From Diphasiastrum complanatum (lineage: Eukaryota > Streptophyta > Lycopodiopsida > Lycopodiales > Lycopodiaceae), in contig CM055103.1 in assembly GCA_029204225.1 (NCBI GenBank), positions 46,162,611 through 46,226,610 on the forward strand: a DNA stretch of 64,000 nucleotides, read 5' to 3'. The notes beneath the pieces were generated by a model. The model made no database searches, had not been told where the DNA came from, and worked only from the letters and a program-made list of their open reading frames with translations. This document shows, one piece after another, positions 21,991 through 32,990 of the stretch. The first letter of the stretch is position 1. Each line of letters starts with the position of its first letter. A program made the position numbers and the translations under genes.

Positions 21991-23905
21991 GATGAATTCT
22001 CAAAGTAAAGCCGGTCTTATCACAAACAAGCTGAATGGATCCAATTATCATTTGTGGAAATTAAGATGAAGACCTTTCTAATTGCCATCGAATTATGGGA
22101 TGTGTGTTACAGGTATAGAAGTAAAACCTGAAGACGATGACTCAAAGTGAAAATTGAAGGATGGTAAAGCTTTCACGCTTATTGTCCTCAATATATTAGA
22201 TACACAGATTGGACACATAGCTGAAGCTAAAACGTCAAGAGACGTTTGGGACATCCTGAACTCACTATATGACGTAAGGGATGTAACTACTAAGTTACAT
22301 CTATGAAGTAAATTCTTCACATTCAAGATGTCTACTGTTGATTATCTTCAGAGTCACATTAACCAGTTTAAGAATCTCTTGCAATAGATGGCCGTTGTCG
22401 GATCAGTCATAGACGATCAAGATGCAATTATGATATTGCTTTCAAGCTTGCCCTCTACAAATGAGAACTGGGTGATGATCTTATCGACACACTCAGATTT
22501 AACCCTTACTAGAGTTATCACTATGTTGCTGCAAGAAGACAATAGAATAAGTCAAGACACTTCGTCTACTTTCTCCTCTTAGGTTCTATATGTCGGCTCG
22601 AAGCGACGGAAACAGAAAGGCTCCAAGAAGGCTACAACGAATCAGAAGTCGACTCATGGTCAAGAACAATCATCGAATCCACAGTCGAAAAAAAAGACGT
22701 TTTGCAGGTATTGCAAGCACAATAACCATGAGATCAAGGATTGCCGAATTCTCCAAGCGAAGAACGCAACCAAGCAACTTGATCAACAAGCAACACAATC
22801 TCATCATTTCCACAGGTTGAAGTGGACAAAGACGCATTCATGGTCAAAGATCAAAGTGCATTTTTGGATGATTCATGGTTTCTCGATTCTAGAGGAACTC
22901 AATACATGACCAATCAATGTGAGATCTTCAACTCCTACATGCCTTACAGCACGAAGAAATTTGTTCATCTTGGTGACGAATAGTACTCACAATATTGAAG
23001 GTAAAGGTATTGTAAGATTGTGATTCTAGCATGATCAATTCAAATTACTATCAAAAGTCTTATATGTTCCTAAACTCTCTACAAATCTGTTGTCAGTAAG
23101 TAGAAATGGTAAGGTCGATCTCCCTGTCTGTCATAGTTGCATCTTTGGAAAGCAAGCTAGGATTCTTTTTAGATCAAACCATATGCATGCAACATAAGGT
23201 CTGTTAGATGTTGTTCATACAGATATATGTGGACCTATGCAAACTCCTTCATTGCTAGATGCAAAGTACTTCACTACCTTTATTGACGAATTCTCCAGAA
23301 GAGCAGTTGTTTATTTCATTAAACAAAAATCAGAGGCTTTCATCAAATTCAGACAATTCAAAGAGCATGCTGAGAATCAAACTGGCAAATGAATCAAAGC
23401 GTTGAGGTCAAATAACAAGGGAGAATACATCTCCAACGAATTCAAGGAATACTGCCTTAGCAACGACATTGAGCAACAATATATCACCTCCTATTTGCCT
23501 CAGTCAAATGGTCTTGCTAAGAGAAAGAACAGAACCTTAGTTGAATCGACAAAGTGCATGTTATCACATGCGACACTTCCGAAGTCCTTTTGAGCTGAAG
23601 CTGTTTCAACAACAGCCTATATTCAAAACAAATGTCCTACTAAAGGCCTCTCAGACAAAACAACATTTGAAGTTTGGACAAGTACCAAACCTTCTTTATC
23701 AAACTTAGAGTTTTTGGATAAACTGCTTTTGTGCAGATACCTCGTGATCTCAGGAAAAAGCTTGATTTCCAGAGTTTCAAATGTGTTTTCATCAACTACA
23801 CTACTTCATGTGATGAAAGTGCATTCAATCACAACAACCATTCATCTACTTTGTACAAAGATAAAAATGTGCTCCTACTATATTACACTGAAGCACAATA
23901 CAAAT
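21991..23905 (+). pseudogene. Copia-G gag, protease and integrase remnant
   Basis: Plus-strand copia with many stops. Seen in order: GLITNKLNGSNYHLWKLR, the gag body (DTQIGHIAEAKTSRDVWDIL), CCHC as CRYCKHNNHEIKDC near 22697, a decayed protease region with no recognisable active site, KVLYVPKLSTNLLSVS, and the integrase core with VHTDICGP, LRSNNKGEYISNEF and LPQSNGLAKRKNRT. The second catalytic Asp (N) and the Glu (K) are altered. The integrase C-terminus ends near TEAQYK at 23905, where reversed copia-E sequence begins. RT and RNase H are absent. Sister fragments are at 32226 and 43700. Confidence 0.8.
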
Positions 23906-24522
23906 AGCAATTACAGCCAAATTGACGGCGTAATTGGGAGGCTCAAATAATGCGTCTCATGGACGGAACGACCAACAATCTGTGCTTGGATGATCTGTAG
24001 ATTCCTTGAGTTTGATCCTGGGAAGCGCTTTGGTGAAGATGTTTGCGACCATTTCTGTTGAGGAACACTATTGAAGGAACACTTGCCTTGAGAAAACCTT
24101 GAAATATTACATCCCTAGAGACAAATACTACATTGGTGGATGGATCATAGACTTTATAAGCTTTATGCTCATCATGATAGCCAATGAAAATACATTTATT
24201 TGTCCTATGATCCAGTTTCTTCATAAGCGGTTTAGGAATGTGAACAAAACATATACAACCAAAGATTTTTAAATGGCTGACACTAGGCTTGTGTCCATGC
24301 CAAACTTCATAAGGAGTTTTGTTGTTGATGGCTTTGGTGCTGGATCTGTTTTGTACATAACATGTTGTGGCAGTAGCTTCTGTCCAGAACTTCACAGGTA
24401 GGTGTGCTTGATGTAGCATGGATCTGGCTGAGTTGAGAAGAGTTCGCTTCTTCCTTTCTGCAATCCCATTCTGTTGAGGTTAATAGGAAGTGGTGAACTG
24501 TCTTCTAATACCATGTTCAACC
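23906..24522 (-). pseudogene. Copia-E distal part: integrase end fused to RNase H end
   Basis: Minus-strand frame with the integrase core end (LPVKFWTEATATTCYVQNRS), the C-terminal domain (FGCICFVHIPKPLMKKLDHR) and VFVSRDVIFQG. Directly after it, in another frame, comes an RNase H-end motif (VANIFTKAL near 24030). The whole reverse transcriptase is therefore deleted. This piece continues the integrase at 30027-30249; copia-F was inserted between the two. The last five bases, CAACC at 24518-24522, are the left target duplication of copia-F. No 3' LTR of E was found to the left. Confidence 0.8.
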
Positions 24523-24799
24523 ACTTAGAATTTGCTTTGCACAGGAACACAGATCATGCTACACAGTAACACAGACAGAAAATCACTCTCCTCAACAAGC
24601 TCACATAGCAACTGTGTATCTTCAAAATGAAATTACACTGTACATATAGTTGTTCACTCAGGCAACCCATGCATGACCCAGGTTGCCGTTGGCGGGACAC
24701 GTGTCCCATTGACTTGCCTCATGGCGAGGCCAACTGATCCTTATCCACTGATAGGACCCATAGTACAGTAACACAATGATTCTAACTTTAATTCTAACT
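24523..24799 (-). repeat. 3' LTR of copia-F (277 bp)
   Basis: Short LTR with ends AGTTAGAATT and AATTCTAAGT on the minus strand (not TG/CA). It aligns to the 5' LTR at 29751-30026 with about 13 substitutions, mostly transitions, and one indel, about 95% identity by eye. The polypurine tract AAGGGAGAG (24800-24808) adjoins it. Confidence 0.92.
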
Positions 24800-24852
24800 C
24801 TCTCCCTTAAAGTAGAGTCACTTTTTATACAGTCATATACATAGCTTTAAAG

Positions 24853-26470
24853 TCAACAAACTTTAAGTACAGAAAGCTTTGATCTAAACTTATCAAACTT
24901 TTCACCAATAAGTGGCTTAGTGAAAATATCAGCTAGTTGTTCTTCTGTGCTACAATGAACAACATGAATTTCACGACTCAACAGCCTCTCACATATGAAG
25001 TAATATTGAATCTCAATGTGTTTAGTTCTTGCACGGAACACTGGATTCTTTGCTAGCTGAATGCCACTTTGACTATCGTTATGTAAAGTTGTGGGATTTT
25101 TCTTCTTCATGTCAATTTCTTCCAAGATTTGTCTCAACCATATAGCTTCTTGTGCAGCACTACACATTGCCTTATACTCTGCTTCTGTGGTGGAAAGAGC
25201 AATTGTACTTTGCTTTTTACTTGACCAAAAAAAGCCATTACCACAAAACTGGAATATATAGTCATCATAGTCACCTCCCCAGTCCGCATCCACATAGCCG
25301 CACAACTCAGGTAAACTATCATGCTTCCTGTAAATCAAGCCATACTCTGAAGTGCCTTTCACATAACACAAAATGCATTTAGCTGCTTTCCAATGCGTTT
25401 CCGTAGGCGCTGCCATAAAGTGACTTACAATGCCAACAACATAGCATATATCTGGTCTAGTTGTGGTAAGGTAAATCAAGCTCCCTACTAACTGTCTATA
25501 TAGCATAGCATCAAATGACTGTGATTTATCAAACTTAGAAAGCTTTTTACCCGGTTCAATAGGAGTGTTTACTGGTTTGCAATCCTGCAACCTAAACCTG
25601 TGCAACAACTCTTTGACATACTTCACCTGTGTTAAACCCACTTCATGTCCTTTTTGCCACACTTCTACTCCAAGGCAGTAATGCATCAGGCTGAGATCCG
25701 TCATCTCAAATTGTTCCATGAGGTCTTTCTTGATCATGTCTATCATCTCTTGATTATTTCCCGTAATAATCAAGTCATCAACATAAAGAGCAATCAAAGC
25801 AACCATATCATCAAAGCATAAGACATATAGATTTGGATCAGAATGTGTTCTCACCATCCCCTTTGAACGAAAGTAGGCATCAATCCTGCTATACCACGCA
25901 CGTGGTGCTTGTTTAAGACCATAAAGCGCTTTCTTCAAGCGACAAACTTTATTTTCCTGTCCTTTCGTTACAAAGCCTTCAGGTTGATCCATGAACACTT
26001 CTTCTTCTAACTCACCATTTAGAAAAGCAGATTTCACATCCATCTGATACAAAGGCCAACCAAAATGTGAAGCTAAAGCAATAAGTAGACGTAGATTATT
26101 CCACTTACAAACCGGCGCAAAGGTCTCCTCATAGTCAATGCCTTTATTTTGTGCGTACCCTTTGATCACCAATCTTGCTTTGTGCTTTGCTATACTTCCA
26201 TCTGCATGGTACTTAGTTCTGTACCCATTTGCAACCAATGGGTTTCTTGCCAACTGGTGGTTCTACTAAGTCCCATGTGCTATGCTTAGCAATTGACTCC
26301 ATCTCCTCTCCCATGGCCTTGATCCAAATGTCATCATCCTTCACTTCACTATAAGTCGAAGGTTTTTTGCTTTGAATAATGCTAGATAAGAGAGCATAAT
26401 TTGCTTCATACCTTTCTAGTAGTATCTTCTCTCTTGTTAATCTTCGTAGCTCTCCCTAGTTAGATGATCC
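24853..26470 (-). CDS. Copia-F reverse transcriptase and RNase H
   Basis: An open frame of 466 codons (24853-26253) plus a broken N-terminal extension to about 26470 (the linker that starts copia RT). Seen: ARLVIKGYAQNKGIDYEETF, MDVKSAFLNGELEEEVFM with the first catalytic Asp, LKKALYGLKQAPRAWYSRID, the active site ALYVDDLIITG, then RNase H with VDADWGGD, STTEAEYKAM, and the end LADIFTKPL. This domain looks intact; the defect is at its upstream boundary. It would make cDNA from element RNA in cytoplasmic particles. Part of the complete element 24523-30026. Confidence 0.88.
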
Positions 26471-26539
26471 TGGAAAGTCATCTATGTCGCGGCTCTCCAT
26501 CAATCTCTCAAACCACTTAGGGAGCTTTCTATCAGGGGA

Positions 26540-28023
26540 TCAGCTTCCTGGTGAAAATGTATCCCACTGTACATCCTTCTCCTTGCATTTGTCACCTGCA
26601 ATTTCAATCCTTCTTGCACCAAAAGGTTTGTCCCTGCCTCTCCAACCTGTTCCTTGAGGTTGAGTAGTAGTATCTTGAGATGTATCCTCATGTTCATGAC
26701 TCGGAAGGTCAATGAATGGATCATCATCAGGTGGTATCCTCACTATACCATCTGACCTACTGGATGTGTCTATCTTCTCAGCATCTTCATCTTCATACAT
26801 CTTGGATTCATCAAAGATAACATCTCGGCTTATATGGATTTTGTTTTTGACTGGATCAAAACATCTATAGCCCTTCACGCGATTATCATATCCTAAGAAT
26901 ATGCACTTGATAGATTTTACATCAAGTGTACATCTCTCTTCCTTAGGAATGTGTACGATCTGCAAGTGGTTCACTTTTGGCTTCTTCTTTGTGAATGTTT
27001 TCTCAGGTGTTATTTTTGGTATGACAATGGTAGGACTTCTATTTTGAAGATAGACTGCTGTGCTACATGCTTCTGACCAAATTTTTTTTGGTAGTTTCAT
27101 TTCAACTAGCATAGATCTGGCACTTTCCACAATCATACGATTTTTGCGCTTAGCTACACCATTGAGAGCAGGAGTATGAGCTTGCGTAAATTGTCTTCTA
27201 ATCCCACATTGATCACAAAGATCATTGAAGTCATTAGACTTATACTCACCTCCACTATCTAATCTTAGGACTTTGATCTTCCTACCTGTCTGATTTTTGA
27301 CCAAGTTTTTGAAGTTCTTGAAGTTATCAAATGCATCTGATTTCTTCTTCAAGAAGTAGATCCACGTCTTACGTGACATATCATCAATAAAGGTCATGAA
27401 ATAGAAGGATTTTCCTAAGGACATGGTCCTCATAGGCCTGCATAAATCTGTGTGTAGAAAATCTAGGATGTTCTTTGCTCTTGCAACACCCCCTTCATTG
27501 AACTTCTCTCGATGTTGCTTCCCATATACACAAGATTCGCACATCGATTTCAAGTGATCTTCTATGGTAGGTAGTCCTGTTACCATCTCCAATTTTCTCA
27601 TCAAACTGAGGCTTCCCAAGTCCAAGTGACCAAGCCTCTTGTGCCACAACTCAGTTTGCGAAGGAACAGATGATACAAGTCCATGTTGCCCCTTGATTGT
27701 AGCATGCAACCTGTACAATTTTGTATTGGGCTCTCTTATTCCATTCGCAATAACTTTGAACTTTTGGTTCGCATCATTCACAAAGCAACGATCATGGGCG
27801 AATTCTACTTTCAGCTTTTGATCAGTAATGACTCCAACAGAAAGTAGATTTTTCTTCAAACTTGGTACGTAAAGTACCTCCCTGATCATCCTGCTTTTGC
27901 CATCAGACAGTTGGATTGAAATTGTGCCTATCCCCTTGATCATGCACACCTCACCATTTGCTTGTGAAACAGATGTTCAATTATTCAACACCTTCAAACT
28001 ACTGAACCAGTTCTTGTTACCTG
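26540..28023 (-). pseudogene. Copia-F gag-pre-integrase and integrase
   Basis: A 469-codon frame (26540-27949) with IREVLYVPSLKKNLLSVGVI, the zinc-binding region LWHKRLGHLDLGSL and CESCVYGKQHREKF, then the core: LHTDLCRPMRT (Asp), LRLDSGGEYKSNDF (Asp), and TPALNGVAKRKNRM, where the catalytic Glu expected in AERKN is Lys. The C-terminus has VHIPKEERCTLDVKSIKC. A frame break separates it from the protease upstream (YIDSGATRHMT, near 28030-28060). The Glu-to-Lys change predicts loss of integration activity. Confidence 0.82.
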
Positions 28024-28953
28024 TCATGTGTCTTGTGGCTCCTGAGTCAATATACCATGCTTGGTCATCTTGATTAGATGACAATGCAGATATGAAGATG
28101 CTAGAGTCTTCAATCTCACTCTCATCGACAAGGTTACCTGCTTGTTTTGGTTTCCCCTTGCCTTGTTTCGCCAGGAATTTGTGACATTCACTCTTCCAAT
28201 GGCCCTTTTTACCACAACGGAAGCACTTGTCTTTCTTCTTAGTTTTGCTGAAAGATCCCTCATCCTCCTGAGACTTGGCAAATTGTTGCTTAGACTTCTT
28301 CTTGCCCTTGCCCTTGCCTTGTTTTTGGCATGTCGCAAGTGTCTGATTGTCATTATTTTGACATCTAGCTTCACCATTTCTCGTCGTTGCTCTTCTTGCA
28401 TCAAGATTCCTGTGAGCTCGTCAAAGGTTGGCAATCTTTCTCTTGATGCTATTCTGCTCACAAACATCTAATAGGGTTTTGCAATGCCACATAATGCATT
28501 ATGCACCAGCTCCAGATCATGTATGCGCTCTCCAATAGAATGCAGTTCATCTCTCATTGTCTTGATTCTGGTCATGTACGTCTGAATGTGCTCTCCTTGC
28601 TCCATGCGGGCACTATTCAACTTTGACTTCAGAAACATGATTCTTGATGGATTTGACATCTCGAACTGCTCCTTTAGCACATCCCATGCCTGTTTGGGTG
28701 TAATAGCATCACAAATGTGGGTAATGATGTGATCCTTCACTGACAAGTTAATGAAGGTCAAAGCTTTCCTCATCTTTTTGTCGAACACTTTGATGTCTGC
28801 TTCATTTGGCGGCCTTCTCTCATCAACTGTGATGACTTCCCACACATCTTTCTCCATCAGTATGTTTTTCATTCTGAATTTCCACACTACATAGTTGGAA
28901 ATCCCGTCCAATTTGCTACTTTCACTCAAAATGGACTCTCCCATGTTTGCCAT
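28024..28953 (-). pseudogene. Copia-F gag and protease start
   Basis: Gag starts at 28953 (MANMGESILSESSKLDGISN), with WKFRMKNILMEKDVWEVI, AWDVLKEQFEMSNPSRIMFL and IHDLELVHNALCGIAKPY, ending at a stop at 28468. The distal half continues in another frame with CCHC as CFRCGKKGHWKSEC near 28220 and the protease motif DSGAT near 28045. At least one stop and one frameshift are present. It is related to the copia-P gag at 32991 (same N-terminal SES.L.ESSKL motif). Confidence 0.82.
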
Positions 28954-29738
28954 CGCAAAACTACTTGAAACTTCTGCCTTAGGCTAAGAACAGTATGTCG
29001 AGGCCAACAGTGACGTTAGAAGTTGAAAATAATGACCTGCACTTTTTTTCTTACCAGGCCACTCGCCGCTTTTCCACCAATTCGATGTCGCCTTCCGAAA
29101 TGCACTCAGTCGTCAACTCCCAACAACGTGCCCAGTGGAATGGTGAAACTACTTCTGGTGTACTCCGAACACTTTTTCTTCTGCAACCACTCTGTTTTGT
29201 TGTATCGTACTTGTAGGTACAGTCCGGGTGCCCTTCGTTTGGAGGTTATAGCCTTTCGTTTGGGTCAAAACGGGCAAAGGACCCAAAAATAGGGACTTTT
29301 CTAGCTTTTGAACTGTTTCTTCACTTTGAAGAAACTTCACTCTTCACTTGTGAAGGGACCCAACTCAACTTTCAATATGAAATTTTTTAATGAAGTTGAA
29401 GGCCATAATGCACTTCAATTCTTCAAGGCCCTGTTCAAAGCTCATCCAATGGCTGAACCAAATCTTGTGGTTCAAATTTCTTTCCCATCACAGATTCTGG
29501 ACCGTTGATTCATTGGACACCTCATCTAAAGGTCCAAAGTACATGTGGGCATCGAACCATACTCCTGCAGATGCTATGGTCTTCGGTACACTAAGCTGTT
29601 TTATCGCGTTGGGTGCGCGAACAACCCGCGACCTCCCTACCTACGGCCACGCATAGTCCCTCTGCTGAGCTTAGCAAGCCTCTATAAATTAGAAACCGTG
29701 CACAACGACGATACTGTACTATGTACACTCTCTGTACG
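28954..29738 (-). other. Copia-F untranslated leader, ~785 bp
   Basis: Sequence between primer site and gag. Short frames on the plus strand (28995-29745) are judged to be chance. It is unusually long compared with the 277-bp LTR and is less AT-rich than neighbouring leaders near 29590-29700. No internal gene recognised. Confidence 0.6.
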
Positions 29739-29750
29739 GCTCTGATACCA
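29739..29750 (-). other. Copia-F primer binding site
   Basis: The minus strand reads TGGTATCAGAGC immediately inside the 5' LTR. Confidence 0.92.
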
Positions 29751-30026
29751 ACTTAGAATTTGCTTTGCACAGGGACACAGATCATGCTACATAGTAACAC
29801 AGACAAAATATCACTCTCCTCAGCAAGCTCACATAGCAACTGTGTATCTTCAAAATGAAATTACACTGTACATATAGTTGTTCACTCAGGCAACCCATGC
29901 ATGACCCAGTTGCCGTTGGCGGGACGCGTGTCCCGTCGACTTGCCTCGTGGCAAGGCCAACTGATCCTTATCCACTGATAGGACCCACAGTACAATAACA
30001 CAGTGATTCTAACTTTAATTCTAACT
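29751..30026 (-). repeat. 5' LTR of copia-F (276 bp)
   Basis: Partner of 24523-24799. The flanking CAGCC at 30027-30031 corresponds to CAACC at 24518-24522 (one substitution), the 5-bp target duplication. The element is 5504 bp from LTR to LTR. Confidence 0.92.
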
Positions 30027-31680
30027 CAGCCATATAGTCGAACATCTTGTTAGAGATGTATTCGTCACCACCATCAGTTCGGAGTGCCTTCACTTTTGTA
30101 GACGTTTGTGTCTCAACCATGGCCTTGAATATCTTGAAGCATTCAAAGGCTTCAAATTTGTGCTTAATGAACATGACTGTAGACCATCTAGAATAATCAT
30201 CTATGAAAGTGATAAAATAGATTGCATCTCCTAGTGACGGAGTTGGCATTGGACCGCAAAGATATGTGCAAGATCTAATACATGCTTTGTTTTGATGAAA
30301 TGTGATTTTGGAAACTTGCTTCTAGAGTGCTTCCCATAGATGTATGATTCACAAAAGAAAGCTTTCCTATCTAATGAAGAAGAGAAATCTAGTCCATCAA
30401 CTAAATCATTACAATGCATATAAGAAAGTGATCTTGTATTCACGTTTCCAAATCAATTATGCCACAGAAAAACAATGTCGTTTACATTCTCATTAGAGAT
30501 ACTAGCTAATGCAATTGAATTAGAGAGTACATAAAGATTTTTGACTCTAGTGCATGTACTCAGAGTAGTACCTTCCTCGAGTATTATACACTGCTCAAAC
30601 GAGAAGGTGACAATGTAGCCCTCATCAGTTATCTTAGAGACTGATAAAAGGTTCTTTGATAACTGAGGAACATGAAGGACGTTAGGAACACAAATAGATA
30701 GATCGTTGTTGAAGGTGATCTTCACAGTTCCTTTGTCTTTCACGCATATGGCGCTTGAATCTCCGAGGTAGATGAATTGATCTGTACTGTAAGCTGCATA
30801 CTCGATAAACCATTCCTTGCAAGAGGTCATGTGTTGGGTAGCGCTGCTATCTAGGTACCAGCTATCACAGTCTTCACTGTTGCTATTGTAAGCCATTAAC
30901 AAATATGCATTTGACTCCTTGAATTCCGTTGTGTTGGAGGAGTTTGGCTGCTGCTGCTGCTGTTGTTTCTTTGTCTCGTTGTAGATGAGGATGCGACACT
31001 CCTTGATGTCGTGATTGGCTCTCTTGCAATATCTGCAGAAAAGCTTTTTGCGCGATCCACCATGCTCAGTTTGAGTGTGAGGCTTCTGCTGTTGCTGCTG
31101 CACTTGATTCTTGCCCTTGGAATAGTCTTTCTTCTTGGTGTATAGAGCCATGGATTTGTCTTTGATGGACAGGCTGCTAGTTTTTCTTCGTATTTCTTCT
31201 TGAAGAAGATGACCAATCACCTTTTGAAGAGTGAGGTCTACTTGTGTAAAGATCATTATCACAAAATGCTCATAGGACTTTGGAAGAGAAGAAAGCAAGG
31301 TCATGATGACATCATCATCTTGAATAGAACATCCTACAGCTGATAACTGATCTAACAAGGACTGATGTGAGAAGTGATGGCAATAGAATTAGACATGCTA
31401 AGAGTAAAGAACTTTTTTCGAAGATGTAATCTTGTAGTTACATTCTGAGTCTCATTGAGACTTGATAGCAAGTCTAGTGCTTCCTTAGAAGTTTTGCACA
31501 TGGTAACGTGGGATATTTGGGAGTCGGCCAGATTGAGTGTGATATATGCTAAGGCCTTTTGATCTTTGATCCTCCAGGCTTTTGCTTGATCACCATCCTC
31601 TGGTTTCAGGTCTGCACTTTCTACTACATCCCAAAGATCTCTGTCTATCAACATCATTCTAAGTTTCAACTTTCAATTTA
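30027..31680 (-). pseudogene. Copia-E gag, protease and proximal integrase
   Basis: Minus-strand copia. Gag at 31669-31352 (QISHVTMCKTSKEALDLLSS), then 31358-30453 with LSAVGCSIQDDDVIMTLLSS, CCHC as CRYCKRANHDIKEC near 31030, protease SWYLDSSATQHM near 30850 (the usual DSG is DSS) and VLHVPQLSKNLLSVSKIT. The integrase zinc and core region is at 30443-29968 (CESYIYGKHSRSKFPK, FITFIDDYSRWSTV, LRTDGGDEYISNKMFDY). At 30027 the frame is cut by copia-F and resumes in copia-E sequence at 24522. Multiple frameshifts. Confidence 0.85.
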
Positions 31681-31810
31681 GAAGTTAGGACCATTGAACT
31701 TGTCAATGACTCTAGCTTCACTGAGTGATGAAGACGAAAAGCTACCAACATGAGACATGATGACAGTATACAAATAGGACAAACTTAATCTCTCGGTTTA
31801 TTTGAACTAT

Positions 31811-31822
31811 GCTCTGATACCA
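31811..31822 (-). other. Copia-E primer binding site
   Basis: The minus strand reads TGGTATCAGAGC, preceded by CATCA-GAT, the same junction as copia-Q. Confidence 0.9.
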
Positions 31823-31825
31823 ATC

Positions 31826-32225
31826 TGATGGGGCAAGGGAGAAAGAAAGAACGCGAACGAAGAAGAGAGCAAGAATATTGCGGAACAAATCTCCCGTTCT
31901 AATCAGCTGCTAAATGCAAAATAGACTGATAGACTGCTTATGCTAAATGTAATTATAGCTTTCGTGTTCTAATTGCCCAACATGATCTTAAAAATTAATT
32001 CATACTCTCAAAACAAGAGTACAGTCCACCGAAGAGATTAGAATTGGTTTGTGTGTGGTACTATTGAAATCAGATTTAATGTGAAGTATAGTTCTGAAAT
32101 AATGGAAGAGCAGTATGATATCGCGAGTTCCTCAGGCGTCAAAGATAGCCATCGTCTGATCAAAAACTGAGGAGTCATAGACGTCCGTGTTCTGATCAGA
32201 GTGAGTAAACAAGCGCGATCAAACA
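31826..32225 (-). repeat. 5' LTR of copia-E (~400 bp)
   Basis: On the minus strand it starts TGTTTGATCGCGC and ends TTGCCCCATCA. It lies between the primer site and a copia-G-type integrase fragment. No partner LTR is found on the left side of the element. Confidence 0.75.
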
Positions 32226-32320
32226 ACGATGAAAGTGCATTCAATCACAAGCATGCATCTACGTTGTACAAAGATTTTTAAAAACATGCTGCTGCTATAT
32301 TACACTGAAGCACAATACAA
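32226..32320 (+). pseudogene. Copia-G-type integrase C-terminal fragment
   Basis: About 95 bp closely similar to 23805-23905 in copia-G (GATGAAAGTGCATTCAATCA, TATTACACTGAAGCACAATA). It carries several indels and no longer reads through. It marks the outer right flank of copia-E. Confidence 0.8.
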
Positions 32321-32323
32321 AAT

Positions 32324-32701
32324 TTGTCAAAAATTACAAAACTTCTCGGATTTCTCGTAGACGAAGGAATGAGAGAAGTAGCAAAAACCATAAATCGAAA
32401 CGTACAGAATAATCTGAATCATCTACTATCTAAATTGGAATATGATTCAGCAGATAAAGAAGAGTCTTCAGAGTATTCATCTTATTCTTCTTCATTAGAA
32501 GAAGAATCTTCTTATAGAAAATCCAGGAGTAGAAATTCAAATAGAAAGAAAAGAATGGAGAAATCTGACAAAATAGATCCATTAAGAAAAAGTGTTGAGA
32601 TATTAACAAAAGAAATGAGTGATTTAAAAGTCCATATGTTTGACGTAAAGCCAAATGGAAAAAAGCAAAGCTTAACACCAATGTTTGGTGTGACGTGCTA
32701 G
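32324..32701 (+). CDS. Orphan 125-codon ORF, charged, coiled-coil-like
   Basis: Starts ATG 32324 and ends at TAG near 32700. The protein is very hydrophilic: an N-terminal segment GMREVAKTINRNVQNNLNHL, an acidic Ser/Tyr-rich tract (EESSEYSSYSSSLEEESSYR), a basic tract (RSRNSNRKKRMEK) and a helical-looking end (LTKEMSDLKVHMF). It resembles the hinge regions of gypsy gag proteins in composition only; no knuckle or capsid motif is present. It lies between copia debris and the 28-codon repeat. Function not recognised; an old gag fragment is the simplest reading. Confidence 0.4.
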   Translation: MSKITKLLGFLVDEGMREVAKTINRNVQNNLNHLLSKLEYDSADKEESSEYSSYSSSLEEESSYRKSRSRNSNRKKRMEKSDKIDPLRKSVEILTKEMSDLKVHMFDVKPNGKKQSLTPMFGVTC

Positions 32702-32937
32702 AGGTAAGAAAAATTCTGAACAGTCGTACATCCGCACGTCATACAGATATATCATATCCGTACCAATATCGGATCTATGCGCCAAAGGTAAAAAAAATAT
32801 TGAGCAGTCATACATCCGCATGTCATACCGATATTGCATACCCATACCAATATCGGATCCACGCGCAAGAGCTAAAGAGAATCCCGAGCAGTCGTGCACC
32901 AGTGTGTCATACCGATATCAGGTGTACAACAAAAAAT
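32698..32937 (+). repeat. 84-bp tandem repeat with in-frame 28-residue period
   Basis: Nearly three units of about 84 bp carry the core CATACCGATATTGCATACCC and the segment ACCAATATCGGATC. The plus frame 32695-32943 stays open and repeats HTDISYPYQYRIYAPKVKKI with variation. The minus strand is also periodic (YRYDMRMYDCS). The third unit is truncated. 84 is divisible by three, which permits the in-frame periodicity. Confidence 0.85.
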
Positions 32938-32990
32938 TTATAGTTTTGTGGTGTGATAAGTTTTGTGATCCAGACAAATCTATCCAGTAA

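Noticed and set aside
28995-29745. Several 60-90 codon plus-strand frames
   Set aside because: They lie in the antisense of the copia-F leader, overlap each other and show no motif.
32698-32937. CRISPR-like array
   Set aside because: The units are contiguous 84-bp tandem repeats without distinct spacers, in a plant genome.
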